A stretch of DNA of 64,000 nt, taken from a bacterium (lineage in GTDB: Bacteria; Verrucomicrobiota; Verrucomicrobiia; Limisphaerales; UBA11358). Every line of letters starts with the position of its first letter. Within the stretch, counting starts at the first letter, position 1. The position numbers and the translations under genes were made by a program. The stretch spans positions 1 through 64,000 of the forward strand of contig JAJXXW010000050.1 of the NCBI GenBank assembly GCA_021780905.1, written 5' to 3'. The notes beneath the pieces are model-generated. The model worked only from the letters and a program-made list of their open reading frames with translations, was not told the DNA's origin and did not search any database. Shown in pieces: positions 38,035-46,646 of this stretch.

Positions 38035-39048
38035 TTAACTCTTGGTCCTGGGTCGCAGCTTCACCAACCCGACTTCCACCGAGACGCGCAGCAACTGCTC
38101 TTTCAAAATCGTCTGCAGGCCGCCTTTGCCAGCGGCCGGCGGCGTGGTCGGGGCGAGCACCGCCGGCAACGGGCTACCCGGCGGCGCAAGCACCCCCGGC
38201 GGCGCAAGCACCCCCGGCGGCATTGCCCCCGGCGGCAGCAGGCCCGGCAGCCAGGCGCGCGCGGCATCCGCCATCGTCGTCGTTGTCGTCGAAGCCGCGC
38301 TCGCCGGCTCCACGTTGATGCTCTTGACCAAAAAAGTGTTGGAGGAACTGGCAAAAGCGCCGACCACCCGGGCCAGTTCGGGCGTGAAACAGCGGAACGT
38401 AATGACGTAGGGCGTGATGACCGCCAGATCGTTGGTGACGGTTTGTTCATCGAGGTAATCTCCGGCCGGCCCTTTGGCATCATCGGCCGAAACCCGCACG
38501 CGCTGGATGCCATCCAGCGCGTTGACCTGGGCGGAAAAAACCGTTTCCGTAATCGCCTTCACCTCACCAAGCTGGGTTGCCAGCGGCTCCAGGCTGCCTT
38601 CGGCGAATTCCACCAACTGCCGCTCGGCGGAAAAGGAGAACGAGTAGTCATAATTGTCCGTTTTCGGCGGCAGCGTCACCTTTGCCTGGTCCGCCTCCCG
38701 CTGCAAAATGTCAATCGTGCGGCGTAGCGCCCCGGCGAAGGCCTCGCCGCTGATTTTGCCGGGCGGAATGGGCGGGATCGGCTGGAAGTATTGCGCCGCC
38801 GACTGGATCCAGTCGTCCAGTTGCTGGCGCTGCTCCCGGGCGATCTGGGTGTTGTCAATTTTCTCGTTGCCGGGCGAGGGCTTCTGGGCCTGAAACTTTT
38901 TCAGCGTGCCGTAAATCTCCTCCAACTGGCCAGCCGCCCCGGAGTTGCGGGTCCAGCCTTGGTAAATATAGAAGCCGGCCCCACCCAGCAGCCCCAGCGC
39001 CACCAAGCCACCGATCACAAAAAAAAGATTTCGTTTGATCCAGGCCAT
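38035..39048 (-). CDS. Amuc_1100-like pilus-associated protein (PilO-like)
   Basis: 337 residues: short N-terminus, membrane helix (about 8-30), coiled-coil-like region, then a two-part periplasmic alpha/beta body. A proline-rich linker (about 260-305, repeated LAPPG) precedes a last beta strand region (QTILKEQLLRVSVEVGLVKL). Length and plan match Akkermansia Amuc_1100 (317 aa, one membrane helix, proline/alanine linker near the end), a PilO-like protein known for binding host TLR2. Sequence identity looks low, so host signalling should not be assumed. It starts 2 bases after the PilM-like gene. Confidence 0.7.
   Translation of the reverse strand: MAWIKRNLFFVIGGLVALGLLGGAGFYIYQGWTRNSGAAGQLEEIYGTLKKFQAQKPSPGNEKIDNTQIAREQRQQLDDWIQSAAQYFQPIPPIPPGKISGEAFAGALRRTIDILQREADQAKVTLPPKTDNYDYSFSFSAERQLVEFAEGSLEPLATQLGEVKAITETVFSAQVNALDGIQRVRVSADDAKGPAGDYLDEQTVTNDLAVITPYVITFRCFTPELARVVGAFASSSNTFLVKSINVEPASAASTTTTTMADAARAWLPGLLPPGAMPPGVLAPPGVLAPPGSPLPAVLAPTTPPAAGKGGLQTILKEQLLRVSVEVGLVKLRPRTKS
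38164..38235. repeat. short tandem repeat in Amuc_1100-like gene
   Basis: Units of about 18 bases (GGCGGCGCAAGCACCCCC and variants) repeat three to four times and encode APPGVLAPPG. A related proline/glycine-rich block is encoded in the neighbouring PilM-like gene at about 39300-39420. Confidence 0.65.
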
Positions 39049-39049
39049 G

Positions 39050-40927
39050 TCAAAAATTCAGCGGGTTGATGGGGGTGACGTTCACCGTGAAGGTGAAGGT
39101 GCCGTTGGAATCATCCAGCGTGATCTGGCCGGACAGTTGCGTCGCCTTGGGATCCACCAGCGGCGAGGTCTTGATTTCATTGTCCACCGCAAACGCAATG
39201 GTGCTGTTGGCCGACGCGTCCACACCGCTCAAATTCACCGCGCGGCAGACCAGAGTGATGACGCTGTTGGTCGGCCCGGCGGCCACAGGGGTGCCGATCA
39301 TTCCCGGCGGCAGCAGGCCCGGTGCTCCCGGCGGCATGATCGCGGTCCCTCCCGGCGGCATGGAACCAAGCAATTCCGCTGGTGCTCCGGGCGACAATCC
39401 CGGTGGTGACAGCGACGCCGCGCCGGCATCCGGGCTGGCCGCCTGGCCGGCGACCACAGTCATTTTTTCAATCCAGATGCCCACGTCCAGATTGGGCTTT
39501 TGCGCGGACAATTTTTTCTGCACATCCACCTCGGACTGGATGAGCGCCTGCCGCAGTTGCATGAGAAAATCGGCCCAGTAATAGCGCCGCTGGAGCATTT
39601 GGGAAATCAGACCGGAATCCGCCTGGGCTTTTTGCAGTTTTTTGTAGGCCGAGTTGAACCGGTTCACCTTGGCGGTCAGTATCTCCACCTGAGGGTTCAA
39701 ATTCTTTATTTCCGCCTCCTTGTTGGCTGCAAGCTTGTGAAACAAATAGCCGACGCCGAAGGCCACCAATACCAAGCTGAAGACGGTGGCGACAAAATAC
39801 GGTTTTTTCTGGTTGAGCGCCTGCCAGCGGAGCGTGCTCTCCGGCATCAGGTTCATTTCCACTGGACAATTCGCCAAATTGCGCAGGCCGAGGCCGACCA
39901 CTTCGCCCAGGCAGTGCGCCACGCGGGACAGGTCCTCGAGATTGATGGCCGGGTCAATCTGCACATTGCGGAACGGGTTGAAATACTCGACCGGCACGTT
40001 CAGTTTTTCGGCGAAGAACTGCGCGGTGTAGGGCATGATGGAGGCGCCGCCGGACAGAAACAACCTCACCGGCGCCGAACCGCCCTGCTGGCCACGATAG
40101 AACTGCATGGTCTGGTTGACCTGGATGTGCAGCTTGGTCATGAACTGGCGCGCAATCTTGGAGATCGCCGCCTGGTTCGGATTGTCCGGTTCCTCGTAGG
40201 CGCCGCCCAGGCTCACAAACCCCTCGGCGATCTTCATTTTTTCCGCGTCGTCAAACTTCAGCTTCGCCTCGTTCGCAAAATCCTGGGTGATGATGTTCGC
40301 GCCGAGGTTGATGCTGCGGGAAAAAACCTTGCCCTTCTCAAAAAACAGCAGGTTGCTGGTTTTCGCCCCGATGTCCAGCAGCATGGTGCAGTCCTCGAGG
40401 TCGGGATAATTATAGCGGAAGGCGTTGCACAACGCGGCGGGCGAGGCGTCGCAGAGCGCCAGCTTGAGCTTCGACTGCTCGGCCACGCGGAAGAGGCCCT
40501 CGACGATTTCCGCTTTGATGGCGACGAGCAGCACTTCCAGTTCGCCGCTCGCGGCGGAGCCGAGGATCTGGTAATCCCACACCACCTCGCTCAAGGGAAA
40601 CGGCACGTTCTGCTGCGCCTCGTATTGGATGATCTGGCCGACCTTCGCCGAGTCCACCGGGGGGAGCTTGACGAATTTGGAAAACACATGGAAGCCGGGC
40701 GCGCAGACGTTCACGGCCCGGGCCTTGAGGCCCATTTCCGAGAGCGCCGCCTGCAACGCCTGCAGGATGGTTTTTTCACGCGTGCTCTCCTGGGAACCTT
40801 CCAGCCCCAGCGGCTTGATGCCGAAATTCTTCAGCCGCAATCCCCCCGCCTCGTCCGTTTCAAAGTCGGCCAGCTTGAGGCTGCCGGCTCCGAAATCAAC
40901 GGTCAAAAATGACTTGGTGTTCAGCAT
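39050..40927 (-). CDS. PilM-PilN fusion-type pilus assembly protein (Amuc_1101-like)
   Basis: 625 residues. The first ~370 are an actin-like PilM ATPase: LTVDFGAGSLKLADF, YEAQQNVPFPLSEVVWDYQIL, TMLLDIGAKTSNLLFF, VRLFLSGGASIMPY. A membrane helix (about 386-405) and a coiled coil follow, then a periplasmic PilN-like part with a proline-rich linker and a beta-rich end. PilM and PilN are separate proteins in most type IV pilus systems, so this is a fusion, as in Akkermansia Amuc_1101. It heads the operon; the 166-base divergent gap to 41094 should hold the promoter. Confidence 0.8.
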   Translation of the reverse strand: MLNTKSFLTVDFGAGSLKLADFETDEAGGLRLKNFGIKPLGLEGSQESTREKTILQALQAALSEMGLKARAVNVCAPGFHVFSKFVKLPPVDSAKVGQIIQYEAQQNVPFPLSEVVWDYQILGSAASGELEVLLVAIKAEIVEGLFRVAEQSKLKLALCDASPAALCNAFRYNYPDLEDCTMLLDIGAKTSNLLFFEKGKVFSRSINLGANIITQDFANEAKLKFDDAEKMKIAEGFVSLGGAYEEPDNPNQAAISKIARQFMTKLHIQVNQTMQFYRGQQGGSAPVRLFLSGGASIMPYTAQFFAEKLNVPVEYFNPFRNVQIDPAINLEDLSRVAHCLGEVVGLGLRNLANCPVEMNLMPESTLRWQALNQKKPYFVATVFSLVLVAFGVGYLFHKLAANKEAEIKNLNPQVEILTAKVNRFNSAYKKLQKAQADSGLISQMLQRRYYWADFLMQLRQALIQSEVDVQKKLSAQKPNLDVGIWIEKMTVVAGQAASPDAGAASLSPPGLSPGAPAELLGSMPPGGTAIMPPGAPGLLPPGMIGTPVAAGPTNSVITLVCRAVNLSGVDASANSTIAFAVDNEIKTSPLVDPKATQLSGQITLDDSNGTFTFTVNVTPINPLNF

Positions 40928-41093
40928 GGGTTACGCATCCCGCCGTGCGCAAAAACCCGTGACGCGATTTTTGTGCGTGGCAGCGGGTTGTGATTACGGC
41001 AAATTCGCGAACCGGTCAAACCAAAAAGAAAAATCTTTGCATTCGCCGCCAAAAAACATTGCATCCCGCGCCCGGCTTTGGCTTCATCTTCCC

Positions 41094-41390
41094 ATGCCGC
41101 CAGCCACCGCCGCCGCCCGCCGCCGGATGTCCGTATTCTTCTCGGGACGCGTCCAAGGCGTCGGCTTCCGCTACACCGCCAAGACGGTGGCAGCCGGTTT
41201 CGAAATCACCGGCTTCATCCGCAACCTGCCGGACGGCCGCGTCGAACTCGCCGCCGAGGGTCGGCCCGACGAACTGGAGGCGTTCCACGCCGCGCTGCAT
41301 GGCGCAGGTCTTGCTGGATTTATCCGCGACGAGCAGGTAATCTGGGCCGACGCAAAAAATGAATTTCGGGGATTTGAAATCGTCCGTTAG
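41094..41390 (+). CDS. acylphosphatase
   Basis: 98 residues from the ATG at 41094 (an ATG at 41127 is also possible). The active-site motif FSGRVQGVGFRYTA contains the catalytic Arg, and GFIRNLPDGRVELAAEG contains the catalytic Asn. The length is typical for the family. It hydrolyses acyl phosphates such as acetyl phosphate or carbamoyl phosphate. It ends 3 bases before the next gene and likely shares its transcript. Confidence 0.93.
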   Translation: MPPATAAARRRMSVFFSGRVQGVGFRYTAKTVAAGFEITGFIRNLPDGRVELAAEGRPDELEAFHAALHGAGLAGFIRDEQVIWADAKNEFRGFEIVR

Positions 41391-41393
41391 GAA

Positions 41394-42116
41394 ATGAAAT
41401 ACGCCATCATCGCAGACATCCACGGCAATTTGGACGCCTTTCAGGTTGTGCTGGAGGACATTCGCGCCCAGAAAGCAACGCACATCGTCTGCCTTGGTGA
41501 TGTGGTCGGCTACAACGCCCAGCCCAAGGAATGTCTCCAGATCGTCCGCGAGATGAACATCCCCTGCGTCAAGGGCAACCACGACGAATACTGCTCCAGC
41601 GACGACCACCTCGACGGCTTCAACCCGCACGCCGCCGACGCCGTCCACTGGACCCGGGAACAGCTGAGCGCCGAGGAAAAAACCTGGTTGAGCGAATTGA
41701 AATACTCCCGCCTGGCCGCCAATTTCACGATGGTTCATGCCACGCTCGACGCGCCCGAACGCTGGGGCTACGTCTTCGACAAGCTCGCCGCCTCGGCCAG
41801 TTTCCCCTATCAAAACACGCAGTTATGCTTCTTCGGCCACACACACGTCCCCGTCGCCTTCATGCGCGACACCGTCGTGCGCGGCGGCACCTATTCCAAG
41901 TTCAAGGTGGACCCGGCCAAGAAATACTTCATCAACGTCGGTGCCGTCGGCCAACCCCGCGACAACAATCCCCGCGCCGCCTACGTCATCTACGATCTGG
42001 ACGCGCAGACCATCGAACTCCGCCGGCTCGACTACGACATCGAAGCCGCGCAGAAAAAAATCCGCGCCGCCGGCCTGCCCGAACGGCTCGCCGAACGGCT
42101 CGCCTACGGAAGATAA
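41394..42116 (+). CDS. calcineurin-like metallophosphoesterase
   Basis: 240 residues with the metal-binding motifs in order: DIHGN (about 8-12), GDVVGY, GNHDEY, and C-terminal GHTHVP. This is the YfcE/ApaH-like single-domain phosphodiesterase group. Substrate not predictable from sequence. It sits 3 bases after the acylphosphatase gene. Confidence 0.88.
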   Translation: MKYAIIADIHGNLDAFQVVLEDIRAQKATHIVCLGDVVGYNAQPKECLQIVREMNIPCVKGNHDEYCSSDDHLDGFNPHAADAVHWTREQLSAEEKTWLSELKYSRLAANFTMVHATLDAPERWGYVFDKLAASASFPYQNTQLCFFGHTHVPVAFMRDTVVRGGTYSKFKVDPAKKYFINVGAVGQPRDNNPRAAYVIYDLDAQTIELRRLDYDIEAAQKKIRAAGLPERLAERLAYGR

Positions 42117-42134
42117 ATGATGTTCGCGGTTCCC

Positions 42135-42192
42135 AGTTCAGGGTTCAGAGTTTGACGGACCACCCCGAACCTTGAACGCCGAACCCTGAACC
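42135..42192. repeat. inverted repeat (GTTCAGGGTTC / GAACCCTGAAC)
   Basis: Between the phosphoesterase and GT9 genes, GTTCAGGGTTC near 42137 pairs with GAACCCTGAAC near 42180, with an extra GAACCTTGAAC copy between. It looks like a dispersed intergenic repeat, not a terminator; no T-tract follows. Confidence 0.5.
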
Positions 42193-42195
42193 TGT

Positions 42196-43209
42196 TTGAA
42201 AATCCTGATCCTCAAACCCAGTTCGCTCGGCGACGTGATTCAGACAATGCCCGTGCTGCGGTTGCTGAAATTGCATTTTCGCGACGCGCAGATTTTCTGG
42301 TGGATTGACGCCGCGCTCGCACCGCTGCTGGAAGGCGACCCGGACCTGGCCGGCATCGTCCGCTTCGAGCGCAAACGCTGGGGCAAACCGCAGCACTGGC
42401 CGGAAATGCTTCGCAGCATCCGCTGGCTGCGCGCGCAAAACTTCGACCTCGTCATTGACCTGCAGTGTCTGGCCCGCAGCGGCGCGTTCGCCTGGCTCGC
42501 GCGCGGAAAATTCCTCGTGGGCCTTGACGAAGTCCGCGAGGGCGCGCGCGGTTTTTACGACCTCGCCGTGCCGCGAAAATCGTTCCACACGCACGCCGTG
42601 GACTGGTATCTGTCCGTGCTGCCGCCGCTCGGCGTGCCGGCTGACAAAAATTTTGACTGGCTGCCCGAACGCCCGGAAATCGCCGCCGCCGTCAACTCAA
42701 AACTCAAAACTCAAAACTCAAAACTGATATTGTTGCAGCCCGGCGCCCGCTGGAAAAACAAGCGCTGGCCAGTCCAGCACTTTGCCGAACTTGTCCGCGC
42801 GCTGGCAAAAAAATTTCCCGCCGCGCACTTCGCCATCCTCGGCGACCGGGGCGACCAACCGCTCGGCGAAATTATTTCACAAGCCGCACCAGAAAAAGTC
42901 TTGAACCTTTGCGGCGCGACTTCTCTGCCCGAAATGATCGAGTGGGTGCGGCGGTGCGATCTGATGATCACCAACGACACCGGCCCGATGCACGCCGCCG
43001 CCGCGCTCGGCAAACCGCTCGTCGCGCTCTTCGGCCCGACGGAACCGCGCCGCACCGGGCCTTACGGCCAGCTCGAAAGTGTGTTGCGTCTCGACCTCCC
43101 CTGCTCGCCCTGCCTGAAACCCGACTGCGCCTACGAGAAAACTGACGAGTGTTTGCGCGCCCTTTCACCCGCCCTGGTTTTGGTCCGCGCGGAAAAACTG
43201 CTTGCGTAA
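42196..43209 (+). CDS. glycosyltransferase family 9 (heptosyltransferase-like)
   Basis: 337 residues from a TTG at 42196 (KILILKPSSLGDVIQTMPVLR). The family start (R/K-PSSLGD) and the nucleotide-sugar segment (LLQPGARWKNKRWP, then TNDTGPMHAAAALGKPLVALFGPTEPRRTGPYG) are clear. GT9 enzymes add heptose or related sugars to the lipopolysaccharide core. A C-rich end (LPCSPCLKPDC) is common in the family. No other LPS genes adjoin, except a kpsF-like gene 12 kb away. Confidence 0.88.
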   Translation: MKILILKPSSLGDVIQTMPVLRLLKLHFRDAQIFWWIDAALAPLLEGDPDLAGIVRFERKRWGKPQHWPEMLRSIRWLRAQNFDLVIDLQCLARSGAFAWLARGKFLVGLDEVREGARGFYDLAVPRKSFHTHAVDWYLSVLPPLGVPADKNFDWLPERPEIAAAVNSKLKTQNSKLILLQPGARWKNKRWPVQHFAELVRALAKKFPAAHFAILGDRGDQPLGEIISQAAPEKVLNLCGATSLPEMIEWVRRCDLMITNDTGPMHAAAALGKPLVALFGPTEPRRTGPYGQLESVLRLDLPCSPCLKPDCAYEKTDECLRALSPALVLVRAEKLLA

Positions 43210-43311
43210 TTTCCTCCGGGAGGACGCTCGCCCCACCGTTTTTCTGAAATGAAAACACCGACCCGCATCGTCTGCGCTTGACGAAAAAAATTTCCGCGCC
43301 ACGCTGCAGCC

Positions 43312-43986
43312 GTGAAATTCATCGCCGCACTGGTTCTGCTTCCGCTTTTTTCCGCCCTGGCTGTCCGGGCGCAGGACGCCGACCAGCCCGATTCGCCGTT
43401 GCAAAACCGCGAGATGTCCGTGGCGCTGTTCAACCACCAGGATTTCACCGGCTGGACGTTTTGCATGAAGGGCGATGCCAATCCGCTCCAGACCTGGAGC
43501 GTGACCAACGGCGTCATTCATTGCACCGGCAAGCCGATCGGCTACCTACGCACCACACAGGTTTACAGCAACTACTTTCTCACCGTCGAATGGCGCTTCC
43601 TCAAAATCGCGCCCACGGCCGACAACACCGGCATCCTCGTCCATATCCAGCCGCCGGACAAAGTCTGGCCGCAGTGCATCCAAGTCCAGGGCAAGCACGA
43701 CCACCAAGGCGACCTGTTTTTGATGGAGGGCGCGGAATCGAAGGAACACAAAGGCAGGGATAAAAACACGCCGATTCCGCTGCGCGGCCCATCGGTGGAA
43801 AATTCCGTCGGCGAATGGAACAAGGCCGAAACGATTTGCATCCACCACAAGGTCGAGTCTTTCATCAACGGCAAGTTCGTGAACGAGACCACCGAATGCA
43901 CGCTCGATTCCGGCTACATCGGCATCCAGAGCGAAGGCGGCGACATTGAAATCCGCGCGATTGATTATTGTCCGTTGAAATACTGA
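43312..43986 (+). CDS. secreted DUF1080 (3-keto-disaccharide hydrolase-type) protein
   Basis: 224 residues from a GTG at 43312 with a signal peptide (KFIAALVLLPLFSALAVRAQ). The body matches DUF1080, a jelly-roll domain frequent in Planctomycetes and Verrucomicrobiota: LFNHQDFTGW, WSVTNGVIHCTG, YLRTTQVYSNYFLTVEWR, NTGILVHI, YIGIQSEGGDIEIRAI. Related proteins hydrolyse 3-keto-glucosides or bind sugars. It stands alone; 43210-43311 is an unremarkable gap. Confidence 0.85.
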   Translation: MKFIAALVLLPLFSALAVRAQDADQPDSPLQNREMSVALFNHQDFTGWTFCMKGDANPLQTWSVTNGVIHCTGKPIGYLRTTQVYSNYFLTVEWRFLKIAPTADNTGILVHIQPPDKVWPQCIQVQGKHDHQGDLFLMEGAESKEHKGRDKNTPIPLRGPSVENSVGEWNKAETICIHHKVESFINGKFVNETTECTLDSGYIGIQSEGGDIEIRAIDYCPLKY

Positions 43987-44099
43987 ATCTTGCCGGGGCG
44001 ATTGGCTTGGACAACTCTTTAAGTCCGACGCAGGCTCGGATTGATGAGCCAAGACGGGCCACAAAAACCTCGGCCTTACACCCAGATAGGCGGCACCGA

Positions 44100-45593
44100 T
44101 TATTGAGCCGTCATCCGTTTCACCCAAGCCCGCGCCGCGTCCGCCGATTTGATTTCCTCCGCCAGTTGTTTATCGCGCAGTTCGTGTAGCAGTTCGCCGA
44201 GCTTTTTTCCGGGCGCCACGCCGAGCGCGATCAAATCGTTTCCCGTCAGCAGCGGCGGCAGCATCTGCGGCTGGTTTTTCAGTTCCTCCGCCTGCGCCAC
44301 GAGAAAATGATAGTGTTTCAGGTCGCCGGACGAGCCGAGACAGTCGAGCCGGTGCAGCGCCAGTTCCAGCGGGAACGTCTCGCGCAACAGTAGCCGCCGC
44401 AGCGTCGCCTTGCGCATCCGCTGCACGTCCTTGAACTGCATGTGCTGCCGCACCACCGCGACCACCACGGCGATTTCGTCGTTGGAAAATTTCAGCCGCC
44501 GCAAAATGGTTTCCGCCAGGTCCGCGCCGGTTTTTTCATGGCCGTAAAAATGGATTTTGCCCGAGGCCGGATCTTTTCCTGCCGTCACCGGCTTGGCGAC
44601 GTCGTGCAGCAACACCGCCCACGGCAGCAACTCGTTCGCGCCCGCCGGCATCTGCTCCAGCATCAGGCAAAGGTGGTTGAACACGCTGCCTTCGGGGTGA
44701 TAGTCCGGCGATTGCTCGCAATGAATCGTCGCCGCCAGCTCCGGCAGAATGTGTGCCAGCAAGCCGCAGTCGCGCAGCAAAACCAAGCCGCGCGCGGCGG
44801 GGGAATAAAGCATGAGATTGTCCGCCCTCACCCCGGCCCTCTCCCCCGGGAGAGGGAGTTTGCTGTCCCCGCGCTGGGTCGATTCCGAAAGCGTTCGAGT
44901 TACGGCGGTCGCCTTCGCGTTCCCCCTCTCCCCGGGGGAGAGGGCCGGGGTGAGGGCGAGCGTTCCACCCGGCGGCGGCGCAAACAGTTTTACCAACTCC
45001 TCACGAATCCGCTCGGCGCTGATGAGCTTGATTTTCGGAGCGAGCGATTGGATAGAGACAAACGTCTGCGGCTCAATCTCAAAACCCAGCCGCGCGGCGA
45101 AGCGCACGGCGCGCAGCATCCGTAAATGATCTTCGCCGAATCGCTCTTCCGGTTGGCCGATGGTGCGGATCGTTTTCGCGCGCAAATCCTTTTCGCCGCC
45201 GACCCAGTCGTGGATTTTTTCCGTGAGCGGATCGTAAAACAAACCGTTCACCGTGAAATCCCGGCGCAGTGCGTCGGCCTCGGCGTTGGCGAATTCCACC
45301 TTCTCCGGCCGCCGACCATCCTGGTAATCCGCCTCGGCGCGGAACGTGGCCACCTGAAATTGCTGTCCGCCTTCGACGACGATGACGACGCCGAATTTTT
45401 TGCCGACGGGAATGGTTTTGGCGAAAAGTTTTTCCACCTGCTCCGGCTTGGCGTCCGTGGCGACGTCAAAATCCTGCGGCTCGCGCCCCAGCAGAAAATC
45501 GCGCACGCAGCCGCCCACCCAGAACGCGGCGAAGCCCGCGCCTTGCAGGCGGGCTACTATTTTCCCGGCGGTTTGGCGTGGCGATGGATTCAC
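44100..45593 (-). CDS. cca: CCA-adding tRNA nucleotidyltransferase, with an inserted repeat
   Basis: About 497 residues from a GTG at 45593, with GGAGGA 12 bases upstream; an ATG at 45629 in a repeat is a less likely start. The polymerase head is intact: FWVGGCVRDFLLG, PQDFDVATDA, RRDFTVNGLFYDP, GEDHLRMLRAVRFAARLGF. A C-terminal HD domain follows (LLPWAVLLHDVAKP, VVRQHMQF). It adds or repairs the CCA end of tRNA. About 45 residues (around 222-267) between helix LVKLFAPPPG and SPAARGLVLL come from a palindromic repeat kept in frame, with the LTPALSPGERG peptide typical of such elements. Confidence 0.9.
   Translation of the reverse strand: MNPSPRQTAGKIVARLQGAGFAAFWVGGCVRDFLLGREPQDFDVATDAKPEQVEKLFAKTIPVGKKFGVVIVVEGGQQFQVATFRAEADYQDGRRPEKVEFANAEADALRRDFTVNGLFYDPLTEKIHDWVGGEKDLRAKTIRTIGQPEERFGEDHLRMLRAVRFAARLGFEIEPQTFVSIQSLAPKIKLISAERIREELVKLFAPPPGGTLALTPALSPGERGNAKATAVTRTLSESTQRGDSKLPLPGERAGVRADNLMLYSPAARGLVLLRDCGLLAHILPELAATIHCEQSPDYHPEGSVFNHLCLMLEQMPAGANELLPWAVLLHDVAKPVTAGKDPASGKIHFYGHEKTGADLAETILRRLKFSNDEIAVVVAVVRQHMQFKDVQRMRKATLRRLLLRETFPLELALHRLDCLGSSGDLKHYHFLVAQAEELKNQPQMLPPLLTGNDLIALGVAPGKKLGELLHELRDKQLAEEIKSADAARAWVKRMTAQ
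44825..44956. repeat. 132-bp palindromic repeat inserted in cca
   Basis: The left arm at 44825-44856 (CCCTCACCCCGGCCCTCTCC...) is the near-perfect inverse of the right arm at 44922-44956. The element is 132 bases, exactly 44 codons, so it preserves the reading frame. It belongs to a REP/MITE-like class that occurs in many environmental bacteria and is usually intergenic. Confidence 0.8.
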
Positions 45594-45610
45594 AAAAATC
45601 CATTCTCCTC

Positions 45611-45631
45611 CAAAGGCGCAATGGCGCAAAG
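45611..45631. repeat. GCAAAGG-type dispersed repeat
   Basis: CAAAGGCGCAATGGCGCAAAG overlaps the possible upstream start of cca and the 3' end of the next gene. It is the same type as at 3923 and 54803. Confidence 0.5.
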
Positions 45632-45634
45632 AAT

Positions 45635-46543
45635 TTATTCGTCGCCCCAGATGCGTTTCAAATGCGCGACGCCGCGCTGCACCGAGTCGAGCGGAACTTT
45701 GGGGCTGAGTTCAAACACCTTGATGTGCTCCGGTTTCACGAACGGCTTGAGCGCGGCGAAATCAATGTCGCCGCCGCCGGGCGGGAAATGGTCACGCGCG
45801 GGAAACTTCACGTCGTGGATGTGGAAACCCGCCAGCCGGTCGGCGCGCTCGGCCAGAAACGGCGCGTGGTCGATGAAGCCGAGGTCGGCCTTGATCTGTG
45901 CGTGGCCCACGTCATGCCAGTAATACACATTCGGCGCGGGAAACTCCTCCAGCAACGATTTGAAATCCGATTCCACCGGCAGTTCCTCAACGGCCTCGCG
46001 AATCTCGATGCCGAACTTGAGGCCGCGAAATTTCGCCTCGGTGAGCAGGTGCTGCAACGTCTCGCGGGCGCGGTCGTAGAATTTCTTCTTTTTCACCTCG
46101 CGCGCGGCGCCGGCCTCGGCGACGACTTTCTGGAATTTCGCCGAGCCTTTCTCGCCACGCGCCAGCAGTTCCTTGAGTTTGCCGGTGTAATCCTTCAAAT
46201 CCATGCTGCCGAAATGCAGGACGACCAGCGGCGCGCCAACGCGCCGGGCAAAATCCAGCGTGTGGATCGTGTGCTTGATGGCAAGCGGCCGGTGGCGGTC
46301 GGAGGAAAATTCATAGAGGTTCGGCGCCGGCTCGGTGACGCCGACGGGCAGCGGACAGAAATTATGCACGCTGGAAATCTTGATCTCGCCGGCCTTCACC
46401 GCGTCGAGAACGCCCGGCACGAGGCTGAGGCGGATGCCGTGGCTCAACTCGGCGTATTCAAAGCCAAGGCCGCGAATTTCCTGAAGCATCGCGCGGCCGT
46501 CCGTGTGGCGGGCGGAATTCCAGCAGGTAGAAAACGAATACAT
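45635..46543 (-). CDS. sugar phosphate isomerase/epimerase-type TIM barrel (AP_endonuc_2)
   Basis: 302 residues with the xylose-isomerase-like TIM-barrel pattern: SVHNFCPLP, VVLHFGSMD, FGIEIREAVEELP, VYYWHDVGHAQI, GFHIHDVKF and VFELSPKVP. Metal ligands (Glu, Asp, His, Glu) are at the expected strand ends. Members isomerise or epimerise sugars and related compounds; the substrate is unknown. It lies 6 bases or so past the S21 side repeat and 41 bases before cca. Confidence 0.8.
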   Translation of the reverse strand: MYSFSTCWNSARHTDGRAMLQEIRGLGFEYAELSHGIRLSLVPGVLDAVKAGEIKISSVHNFCPLPVGVTEPAPNLYEFSSDRHRPLAIKHTIHTLDFARRVGAPLVVLHFGSMDLKDYTGKLKELLARGEKGSAKFQKVVAEAGAAREVKKKKFYDRARETLQHLLTEAKFRGLKFGIEIREAVEELPVESDFKSLLEEFPAPNVYYWHDVGHAQIKADLGFIDHAPFLAERADRLAGFHIHDVKFPARDHFPPGGGDIDFAALKPFVKPEHIKVFELSPKVPLDSVQRGVAHLKRIWGDE

Positions 46544-46589
46544 GGGTTCGTGAACAGGTTAAAGGTTGGAACCGAACCGGGGAATGAAG

Positions 46590-46629
46590 AATCGTTAAAT
46601 CGCCGCCCGCAGGCAACGATTTAACGATT
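46590..46629 (-). terminator. 13-bp inverted repeat downstream of rpsU
   Basis: AATCGTTAAATCG (46590-46602) and CGATTTAACGATT (46617-46629) form a perfect stem with a 14-base GC-rich loop, just after the rpsU stop on the minus strand. The T-run behind it is weak, so it may instead be a repeat or RNA-stability hairpin. Confidence 0.5.
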
Positions 46630-46646
46630 TGACAATTCACGGCGCC

